Shown here: positions 1-3,930 of the stretch, in pieces | Layout: each line of letters opens with the position of its first letter | Position numbering within the stretch: the first letter of the stretch is position 1 | Source: Rhodospirillaceae bacterium | Lineage (GTDB): Bacteria; Pseudomonadota; Alphaproteobacteria; UBA9219 | Reading direction: 5' to 3' | DNA length: 5,628 bases | Assembly: GCA_003504035.1 (NCBI GenBank) | Contig: DOBW01000159.1 | Coordinates: 1 to 5,628 of the forward strand | Position numbers and translations under genes: made by a program | The notes under the pieces: generated by a model | The model's input: only the letters and a program-made list of their open reading frames with translations | Databases searched by the model: none | What the model was told of the DNA's origin: nothing

Positions 1-456
1 AATGAACCGGGTTCTTCCATTATGCCGGGAAAGGTCAACCCAACGCAGTCAGAGGCCATGACGATGGTGTCCGCGCAGGTGATGGGCAATCATGTGACAG
101 TGAGTGTTGCCGGATCGAATGGTCATTTTGAGCTGAATGTTTTTAAGCCTGTTCTTGCGTTGAATGTCTTGCAATCTATTCGTTTGCTGGCTGATGTGGC
201 GCGGAGCTTTACGGATAATTGTGTGGAGGGGATTGAAGCCAACGAAGAGCGTATCACCGAGCTTGTCAGTAAGTCGCTTATGCTTGTTACTGCGCTTAAT
301 CCGCATGTTGGTTATGATAATGCGGCTAAGATTGCCAAGAAGGCTCACGCAGAAAAGAAAACGCTGAAGCAGGCGGCTGTCGAGTTGGGGCTGTTAAGCG
401 AAGAAGATTACGATCGCCTCATTCGGCCTCAGGACATGGTGCATCCTTTTGATTGA
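1..456 (+). CDS. fumC: Class II fumarate hydratase, C-terminal part (5' truncated by window edge)
   Basis: The last 151 codons of class II fumarase, the iron-independent cytoplasmic enzyme that interconverts fumarate and L-malate in the TCA cycle. Reading frame 1 is open from the first base, so the gene begins upstream of the window. Window residues 4-14 carry the fumarase/aspartase superfamily signature [11 protein letters not shown]; by alignment with E. coli FumC from memory, the first Ser of this loop is the catalytic base and the Lys and Asn bind substrate. The rest covers the end of the central helical bundle and the small C-terminal domain ([17 protein letters not shown], then LIRPQDMV near the end), which distinguishes fumarase from argininosuccinate lyase or aspartase. 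The size matches the last third of a protein of about 465 residues. The TGA is at 454-456. No clear hairpin terminator follows, only T-rich sequence and the 505-633 repeat, so read-through into the ribbon-helix-helix gene is possible. Confidence 0.96.
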   Translation, partial: NEPGSSIMPGKVNPTQSEAMTMVSAQVMGNHVTVSVAGSNGHFELNVFKPVLALNVLQSIRLLADVARSFTDNCVEGIEANEERITELVSKSLMLVTALNPHVGYDNAAKIAKKAHAEKKTLKQAAVELGLLSEEDYDRLIRPQDMVHPFD

Positions 457-504
457 TTTTTTCTTTTTTGTCATCGCAAAGGCCTTTCACATCAATAAAA
501 AAGG

Positions 505-633
505 CGTCATTCCGGCGAAGGCCGGAATCCAGCATCCCAAAGGGGTGCAAAGGCCAATAGGCCTTTTAAAAAGCTTCGCTCTTTGTGCCCTGCATAAGCA
601 GGACACTGGATTCCGGCCTTCGCCGGAATGACG
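505..633. repeat. REPIN-like paired palindromic repeat between fumC and the RHH gene
   Basis: Two perfect 28-bp inverted copies (505-532 and 606-633) flank a 73-bp spacer. Each arm is itself a hairpin: ATTCCGGC, a 4-base loop (GAAG or CTTC), then GCCGGAAT (509-528 and 610-629). The spacer holds two more short palindromes, AAAGGCC/GGCCTTT (549-566) and CCTGC/GCAGG (589-602). Two REP-type hairpins in opposite orientation is the architecture called a REPIN, a non-autonomous element mobilised in trans by RAYT-type (TnpA-REP) transposases. The core is a commonly seen bacterial repeat and is often mistranslated as 'VIPAKAGIQ' peptides. The hexamer AAAAGG occurs on both flanks (499-504 and 636-641), which could be a short target duplication or chance. 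Each arm contains a GANTC site (525-529, 609-613), the CcrM methylation motif in alphaproteobacteria. Confidence 0.85.
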
Positions 634-637
634 AGAA

Positions 638-643
638 AAGGAG
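638..643 (+). promoter_or_regulatory. Ribosome binding site that decides the RHH gene start
   Basis: AAGGAG, five bases before the TTG at 649. It lies just outside the right arm of the repeat. The upstream in-frame ATG at 628-630 lies inside the repeat arm and has no such site in front of it, so translation most likely begins at the TTG. Confidence 0.65.
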
Positions 644-648
644 TAATC

Positions 649-882
649 TTGACTGAAAAAACAACCAACACCATTATAAAACGCTCGGTTCTTTTGGCGG
701 GGCATCGCACAAGTGTAACTTTGGAAGGGGCTTTTTGGGACGAGCTATCTCTCATTGCCAAGCGCCGTGATGTTTCTCTTAACCGTCTTATCACGCAGAT
801 AGACGCCTCGCGCACAGGAAATCTTGCTAGCGCCCTACGGCTTTTTGTGCTGGAGGAGGTTAAAAAAGCTACCCCATCTTAA
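649..882 (+). CDS. Small ribbon-helix-helix (RHH_4-type) domain protein, TTG start
   Basis: A 77-residue protein that resembles the alphaproteobacterial single-domain ribbon-helix-helix family (Pfam RHH_4). Visible landmarks are KRSV at 11-14, GHRTSVTLE at 18-26 (the predicted DNA-contacting strand), FWDELSLIAKRR at 29-40 (helix A), SLNRLITQIDASR at 43-55 (helix B), and NLASALRLFVLEEVKK at 58-73. The conserved GHRTS, FWD and NLASALR motifs are typical. RHH folds act as DNA-binding dimers, usually repressors, but no operator or target is known here and the family function is not established. I chose TTG 649 over ATG 628 because AAGGAG is correctly spaced for it and because ATG 628 belongs to the repeat. 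From memory, members of this family often lie just downstream of fumC in alphaproteobacteria, with a small DUF4169 gene between them; here the repeat occupies that position. The 3' end overlaps the convergent DUF1192 gene by 14 bases. Confidence 0.85.
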   Translation: MTEKTTNTIIKRSVLLAGHRTSVTLEGAFWDELSLIAKRRDVSLNRLITQIDASRTGNLASALRLFVLEEVKKATPS

Positions 883-1054
883 AAAGACTGTCTGCGCCGC
901 TTTTGTTGGATTCTTTTTGCTTGATCATGGTGCGGGTGCGCTCGATCTCGGTCTCCAGTGAGACAACGTAATTCTTGAGGTCCTGCACAGACATAGCCTC
1001 AAGATTGGCCGTTTGCGCTGTGGGGCGAGGTGGGTCTATTTCGTCTGTATCCAT
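869..1054 (-). CDS. DUF1192 family small coiled-coil protein
   Basis: A 61-residue acidic N-terminal/basic C-terminal protein with the DUF1192 pattern: a variable proline-containing N-terminus (residues 1-20), then MSVQDLKNYVVSLETEIERTR (about 21-41) and a Lys-rich tail ending in ADSLFK. The 'S-V-x-D-L-x-x-Y-hydrophobic-x-x-L-E-x-E-I' heptad pattern predicts one amphipathic or coiled-coil helix. Function is unknown; the family is small, alphaproteobacterial, and usually about 60 residues long, as here. I chose the ATG at 1052-1054 because a GAGG lies six bases upstream of it; the in-frame ATG 12 bases further upstream contains that GAGG within its own codons and has no ribosome binding site. 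From memory, DUF1192 genes are often found close to DUF1013 (trcR) genes, which fits the neighbour at 1637. It converges on the RHH gene with a 14-base 3' overlap, so neither has room for a private terminator. Confidence 0.8.
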   Translation of the reverse strand: MDTDEIDPPRPTAQTANLEAMSVQDLKNYVVSLETEIERTRTMIKQKESNKSGADSLFKMG

Positions 1055-1085
1055 GGGTGACCTCATTTCTTTTGACAAAAGGGGG

Positions 1086-1114
1086 AAGACAAAGTCGTGC
1101 ACCTAGCTTATGAT
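1086..1114 (+). promoter_or_regulatory. Candidate sigma70-type promoter for the lipoprotein gene
   Basis: AAGACA (1086-1091), a 17-base spacer, then TATGAT (1109-1114). Four of six bases match the -35 consensus and five of six the -10 consensus. It would start transcription near 1121, about 48 bases before the lipoprotein ATG. A perfect TTGACA at 1072-1077 has no -10 at proper spacing. Prediction by eye only. Confidence 0.4.
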
Positions 1115-1168
1115 AGCAAAGGTTTTCTTTTTCTGTCATCTGAAACCTTTGAAAAGAGGGGGTATCTC

Positions 1169-1402
1169 ATGAAAAAACTTTTTTGCCTTGCCTTGTCGTT
1201 TCTTCTTCTTTCAGCGTGCCAAATCACGAGTGATTATCCTGCGGGACCTGTGCTCATGTCGGCGGAAACACTTGTGCCAGAGCAAGAGGTTGTCAAGGGT
1301 TTGCGCCATAAGGGCCGCGTCAATTATAGCGCTGTGGAAGCCGTTGAAAATGAAGAAGATGCTATTTGTATAGGTGCATGGTGTGGTTGCCCGATGGAAT
1401 AA
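1169..1402 (+). CDS. Small predicted lipoprotein with C-terminal cysteine cluster, unknown function
   Basis: A 77-residue protein with a textbook type II signal peptide: MKK, a hydrophobic core (LFCLALSFLLL), and the lipobox L-S-A-C with the lipidated Cys at 17. The mature part would be 61 residues anchored in a membrane; the Gln after the Cys gives no inner-membrane retention signal (not Asp), so the outer membrane is the more likely site. I chose the ATG at 1169 because GAGGGGG (1156-1162) is six bases upstream and the signal peptide begins there; the frame is open further upstream but that extension would bury the signal peptide. The mature part is short and acidic near its end (VENEEDA), followed by C67-x4-C72-x-C74 (CIGAWCGC). 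Three cysteines clustered at the extreme C-terminus could bind metal or form disulfides. I do not recognise the family. It is divergent from the DUF1192 gene and has its own candidate promoter. Confidence 0.72.
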   Translation: MKKLFCLALSFLLLSACQITSDYPAGPVLMSAETLVPEQEVVKGLRHKGRVNYSAVEAVENEEDAICIGAWCGCPME

Positions 1403-1491
1403 GGTTATTCTTGAGCTTTCCACCTCAACACACTGAAAACAAACGCTTTGTTCTCTTTTTTGTTAAAAAGAGTAGTATTGTGGATGTAAGC

Positions 1492-1500
1492 TGATAGAAT
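1492..1500 (+). promoter_or_regulatory. Candidate extended -10 promoter of the trcR leader
   Basis: TG-A-TAGAAT: an extended -10 element with five of six matches to TATAAT. No convincing -35 lies at 16-18 bases, as is common for extended -10 promoters. The predicted start, near 1507, falls immediately before the first of three hairpins. Confidence 0.35.
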
Positions 1501-1506
1501 AGACCT

Positions 1507-1612
1507 CGAAGCTGGCGCTTTTCTCAAATGAGGCTGCCGCTTTAATCGATCCGGAAAAATGAGACTTTTGGATCGTCCGATCCTTTGGTGCGATCGGATG
1601 ACGGTTTTTTTT
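1507..1612 (+). ncRNA. Candidate structured leader RNA or small RNA upstream of trcR
   Basis: The 1403-1636 gap contains no credible gene, but has three consecutive hairpins behind an extended -10 element. Hairpin 1 pairs AAGC-GGC (1509-1516, one bulged T) with GCCGCTT (1536-1542) and contains a CTC/GAG inner stem. Hairpin 2 pairs CGATCC (1547-1552) with GGATCG (1570-1575), with an inner AAAA/TTTT. Hairpin 3 is the terminator stem 1573-1601 followed by T8. Hairpins 2 and 3 share bases 1573-1575, so their full forms compete. The predicted transcript is about 106 bases and ends 24 bases before the trcR ATG. It may be a free small RNA or an attenuated leader. I do not match it to any known RNA family. 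Start and function are inference. Confidence 0.35.
1573..1612 (+). terminator. Intrinsic terminator just upstream of the trcR ribosome binding site
   Basis: TCGTCCGATC (1573-1582) pairs with GATCGGATGA (1592-1601) in a 10-bp stem with one G-U pair and a 9-base loop, followed by CGG and eight T residues (1605-1612). It could end the lipoprotein transcript, end a small RNA, or act as an attenuator for trcR, whose start codon is only 24 bases further on. Confidence 0.65.
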
Positions 1613-1636
1613 GTCCTGTTTGAATAGGAGATAATA

Positions 1637-2326
1637 ATGGCACTACCTCTTATGCCGAAAGCAACAGCCGTTTGGCTTGTTGAAAATACAACGCTGACCT
1701 TTGATCAAATTGGTAATTTTTGTGGTTTTCATAAGCTTGAAATCCAAGCGATCGCCGATGGTGATGTCGCAACAGGTATTATAGGCCTTGATCCTATGGT
1801 CAATGCCCAGCTCACCTCCGAGGAAATCAAGCGTTGCGAAAAAGATTCTCGTGCGCAGCTTAAGATGCTCAAAAGCGAGTTGCCCAAGACGGCTGTGCGC
1901 ACAAAAGGGCCGCGCTATACGCCTATTTCCAAGCGTGCTGAGAAGCCTGATTCGGTTGCTTATTTGCTCAAAACATATCCAGAACTTATGGATTCACAGA
2001 TTGCGCGCCTTTTAGGCACGACAAAAGACACGATTGGTAAGGTTCGGGATAAGACACATTGGAATTCGGCTAATATTAAGTCGCACAATCCAGTTCTTTC
2101 TGGTCTTTGCAAGCAAATTGATTTGGATGCAGCTTTGAAGCGTGCTCAACGGCGTGTGGCAAGAGAAGAAAAGAAAGCTGCTGCTGCGAAGAAAACGGAT
2201 AAAGCACCTAAAGAGGAAAGCACAGTTGCTCCAGCGCCGGAAGTTGAAGCACCTATCGTGATCTTCAATAGTGATGAACAGCAACCTGACATTGATCCGG
2301 ACGATATGTCTCGATCCATGGGGTGA
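1637..2326 (+). CDS. trcR: DUF1013 family regulator, TrcR-type cell cycle transcriptional regulator
   Basis: A 229-residue soluble protein of the DUF1013 family, which public annotation calls cell cycle transcriptional regulator TrcR in alphaproteobacteria. It begins MALPLMPKATAVWLVENT, the characteristic family N-terminus. Residues about 19-42 (LTFDQIGNFCGFHKLEIQAI) look like a helix-turn-helix, followed by a conserved GLDP segment at 50-53 and a charged helix. A second helix-turn-helix-like segment lies at about 114-143 (YPELMDSQIARLLGTTKDTI, then a Lys/Arg-rich recognition helix and HWN). The tail after about residue 172 is low complexity, rich in Lys/Ala and then Pro/Glu/Val, ends acidic, and is probably disordered. 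ATG 1637 has AGGAG (1626-1630) six bases upstream. A terminator-like hairpin and T8 tract precede the ribosome binding site, so expression may be controlled by read-through. The exact regulatory targets cannot be seen here. Confidence 0.85.
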   Translation: MALPLMPKATAVWLVENTTLTFDQIGNFCGFHKLEIQAIADGDVATGIIGLDPMVNAQLTSEEIKRCEKDSRAQLKMLKSELPKTAVRTKGPRYTPISKRAEKPDSVAYLLKTYPELMDSQIARLLGTTKDTIGKVRDKTHWNSANIKSHNPVLSGLCKQIDLDAALKRAQRRVAREEKKAAAAKKTDKAPKEESTVAPAPEVEAPIVIFNSDEQQPDIDPDDMSRSMG

Positions 2327-2344
2327 TCGTCTGACAACGGCAAT

Positions 2345-2379
2345 AAAAAAGCGGCACATATAATGTGCCGCTTTTTTTT
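2345..2379. terminator. Bidirectional intrinsic terminator between trcR and the NYN gene
   Basis: GCGGCACAT (2351-2359) and ATGTGCCGC (2363-2371) form a perfect 9-bp stem with a 3-base loop, flanked by A6 on the left (2345-2350) and T8 on the right (2372-2379). The A/T flanks make it functional on both strands, as expected between the convergent ends of trcR (stop at 2326) and the NYN gene (stop at 2397). Confidence 0.92.
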
Positions 2380-2396
2380 ATGTCTCACTGTTTCTT

Positions 2397-3041
2397 TTAA
2401 GCGACGTCTTGCTCTAAAGATTCACGGGTCTCTTCCATGTTTTCGGCAACCTCTTCAATGTTTGGTTGCTGATCCTCTTCTGCCACGGCAGGAAGAGCTG
2501 GTGCATTGGGATCACGTGCGCGCGCGATGTGCGGCATGAGATCTTGAAGTTCGATGAAATTGTCGGCCTGACGGCGCAATTCATCGGCAACCATGGGAGG
2601 TGAGGTGCGCATGGTGCTTACGATGCTTACGCGCACGCCTTTTCTCTGGCAGGCTTCAACAAGGCGGCGGAAATCGCCGTCACCTGAGAAAACCATAATG
2701 TGGTCAACGCGATCACACATTTCCATGACATCAATGGCTAATTCGATATCCATATTGCCTTTGATTTTGCGGCGGCCAAAGGCATCCGTGAATTCTTTTG
2801 TGGGCTTTGTGACCATGGCATAGCCATTATAATCAAGCCAATCAACGAGCGGACGTATAGGGGAATATTCCTCATTTTCAACAAGTGCGGTGTAGTAAAA
2901 CGCGCGAACAAGACGTCCACGTCCCGCGAACAGCTCTAACAGACGTTTATAATCAATGTCGAAACCTAGACCTCTGGAGGCCGCATAAAGGTTGGCACCA
3001 TCGATAAACATTGCCATACGTTCTTCTTTATAAAAAATCAT
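2397..3041 (-). CDS. NYN domain / LabA-like PIN-fold protein (DUF88), probable ribonuclease
   Basis: A 214-residue protein of the NYN (LabA/DUF88) family, a PIN-like fold with a metal-binding acidic site proposed to cleave RNA. Key positions are visible: D14 and N17 in FIDGANLY, D98 and D104 in KGNMDIELAIDVM, and D121/D123 in FSGDGDFRRLV, the usual NYN acidic constellation, which appears intact. GVRVSIVS (135-142) and the helix ADELRRQADNFIEL (152-165) complete the domain by about residue 170. The remaining 45 residues are an acidic Pro/Glu-rich tail with no recognised fold. ATG 3041 is preceded by AGAGGG (complement of 3047-3052) five bases away; M9 is an alternative start that would begin closer to the family core. 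In alphaproteobacteria this gene is commonly found beside smpB, rpoZ and rsh; here it is divergent from rpoZ. RNA substrate unknown. Confidence 0.88.
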   Translation of the reverse strand: MIFYKEERMAMFIDGANLYAASRGLGFDIDYKRLLELFAGRGRLVRAFYYTALVENEEYSPIRPLVDWLDYNGYAMVTKPTKEFTDAFGRRKIKGNMDIELAIDVMEMCDRVDHIMVFSGDGDFRRLVEACQRKGVRVSIVSTMRTSPPMVADELRRQADNFIELQDLMPHIARARDPNAPALPAVAEEDQQPNIEEVAENMEETRESLEQDVA

Positions 3042-3401
3042 TTTAGCCCTCTCGGTGAATTAACAGCGCATTTATTAACCATAACAAATATCAACACTCA
3101 TGCCAAACATTCAATACTTTATTCTATCGCAGATACCAAAGAAAGGCAACTGACTGTAGGGGCAGTGAAAAGAGGCGAGTCAGAGCGGGGCAGTAGATCA
3201 CTTGGACGATCTGGACGCAAGTAGATTTGGTTTTTTTAGGACCGGAAATAAGGTGGGGCTTTACTTTCAGGTACTCAAGTGGCTATGATATATCCTTGCA
3301 TTGTCGTTGTGACGCTTGAGGCTGGAGGCTTGTTCCTTTTCCGGTTCTTTTCGTTCCGCTTGGCGATGCAGTCACTAACCAGTTTACAAGGATATTCATC
3401 G
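3042..3401. other. 360-bp divergent intergenic region between the NYN gene and rpoZ
   Basis: No credible gene on either strand. It must hold the promoters for both flanking genes. Contents: the NYN ribosome binding site (3047-3052); AT-rich sequence at 3060-3125 suited to the NYN promoter, though no convincing -35/-10 pair; an exact 8-base direct repeat GGGGCAGT at 3159-3166 and 3187-3194; one GANTC site at 3177-3181; a short AGATC/GATCT palindrome (3195-3212); a T-rich stretch (3226-3237) with no good stem before it; and a candidate rpoZ promoter at 3260-3289. No tRNA T-loop or cloverleaf is seen. Confidence 0.6.
3260..3289 (+). promoter_or_regulatory. Candidate promoter for rpoZ
   Basis: TTTACT (3260-3265), an 18-base spacer, and TATGAT (3284-3289): four and five matches to the sigma70 consensus boxes. 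It would give rpoZ a leader of roughly 105 bases. The -10 hexamer is the same as in the candidate lipoprotein promoter. Prediction by eye only. Confidence 0.35.
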
Positions 3402-3821
3402 ATGGCCCGCGTTACCGTAGAAGATTGTGTTCTTCAAGTCCCTAATCGTTTTGATCTTGTCATGCTTGCAGGGCATCGTGCCCGTGCGCTTGCTTCGGGT
3501 GCCGAGCTTCTTATTGATCGCGACCGCGATAAAAATCCTGTTGTTGCGTTGCGCGAACTTGCTGAAGAAAAGCTTGATCTAGACGGGCTGAATGAATCCC
3601 TCATTAAGGGGCTTCAAAAACATATTGAGCCTGATCTTCCTGAAGAGGAAGTTGTTGATCTGATGACAAGTGAAGAACAAGGTTGGATCGGTGCCGAAGA
3701 GAACGATGACGCACCGAGGGAAGTTCCTGTCATAGACACAGACCTCGATAAGGAAGAGCCCTCAGCCGAAGCTTCTTTTGGCGGAACAGGTTCTTTCGAA
3801 GATGTTACTGCCAAGGATTAA
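3402..3821 (+). CDS. rpoZ: DNA-directed RNA polymerase omega subunit
   Basis: A 139-residue omega subunit, which wraps the C-terminal part of beta-prime and aids assembly of RNA polymerase; in proteobacteria it also takes part in ppGpp binding to the polymerase. The N-terminal 55 residues carry the family pattern: [25 protein letters not shown] (15-30), and [12 protein letters not shown] (44-55). Residues 60-75 ([13 protein letters not shown]) match the usual alphaproteobacterial extension. The rest, 78-139, is strongly acidic (many Glu/Asp, PEEEVVD, EENDD) and probably flexible. The frame is open back to an ATG at 3279, but the family starts at MARVTVEDC and AAGGA (3388-3392) lies nine bases before ATG 3402, so I take that start. 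rsh follows on the same strand after 109 bases, the conserved alphaproteobacterial order, and is probably cotranscribed. Confidence 0.95.
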   Translation: MARVTVEDCVLQVPNRFDLVMLAGHRARALASGAELLIDRDRDKNPVVALRELAEEKLDLDGLNESLIKGLQKHIEPDLPEEEVVDLMTSEEQGWIGAEENDDAPREVPVIDTDLDKEEPSAEASFGGTGSFEDVTAKD

Positions 3822-3827
3822 TGTTAT

Positions 3828-3855
3828 AGTCGTTCCATTTAAGAATGGGACAACT
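3828..3855 (+). other. Hairpin in the rpoZ-rsh intergenic region
   Basis: GTTCCATT (3832-3839) pairs with AATGGGAC (3844-3851) with one G-U pair and a TAAG loop; AGT/ACT (3828-3830, 3853-3855) extends the stem past one mismatch. No T tract follows, so it is not a standard terminator. It could stabilise the rpoZ 3' end or act as a processing site. Confidence 0.45.
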
Positions 3856-3874
3856 ATGGAGTGAGATAAGCCAG

Positions 3875-3924
3875 CGCCCCAAGCGATTCCATTGCGATGA
3901 AACGGAGCAAGTTGGTTTGGGGTG
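3875..3924 (+). promoter_or_regulatory. Possible helix masking the rsh ribosome binding site
   Basis: CCCCAAGC (3877-3884) can pair with GGTTTGGGG (read as 3915-3922, with one G-U), extended by a G-U and a C-G pair outward to 3875/3924. The enclosed loop holds a TTGC/GCAA mini-stem (3892-3895, 3907-3910). The right strand contains the G-rich sequence GGGGTGAG that best serves as the rsh ribosome binding site, so folding would hide it. Unproven; the pairing is read directly from the sequence. Confidence 0.35.
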
Positions 3925-3930
3925 AGTGGA

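Noticed and set aside
449..631. Open frame reading through the 505-633 palindrome (and its antisense counterparts)
   Set aside because: The translation is the familiar mistranslated repeat peptide (VIPAKAGIQ-like); there is no ribosome binding site and the composition is dictated by the palindrome.
505..633. CRISPR array
   Set aside because: There are only two copies, in inverted rather than direct orientation, and no cas genes are present.
1097..1168. Longer start for the lipoprotein gene
   Set aside because: It would place 24 residues ahead of a clear lipoprotein signal peptide, and ATG 1169 has a strong GAGGGGG site.
1438..1461. AACAAA/TTTGTT stem followed by a T run as terminator of the lipoprotein gene
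   Set aside because: The stem is six base pairs, nearly all A-T, with a 3-base loop; too weak to list as a terminator, although it might contribute.
1453..1472. CTCTTTTT/AAAAAGAG palindrome
   Set aside because: A-T-rich 8-bp stem with no T tract after it on either strand; likely a by-product of homopolymer runs.
2012..2388. Minus-strand open frames over the end of trcR
   Set aside because: They cross the strong bidirectional terminator and are antisense to the conserved DUF1013 coding sequence.
3121..3280. Possible tRNA or tmRNA-like RNA gene in the NYN-rpoZ gap
   Set aside because: No T-loop GTTCRANYC motif, no acceptor stem pairing and no tag-reading frame were found.
3279..3401. N-terminal extension of rpoZ from ATG 3279
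   Set aside because: The omega family starts at MARVTVEDC; the extension is hydrophobic, has no good ribosome binding site and overlaps the candidate promoter.
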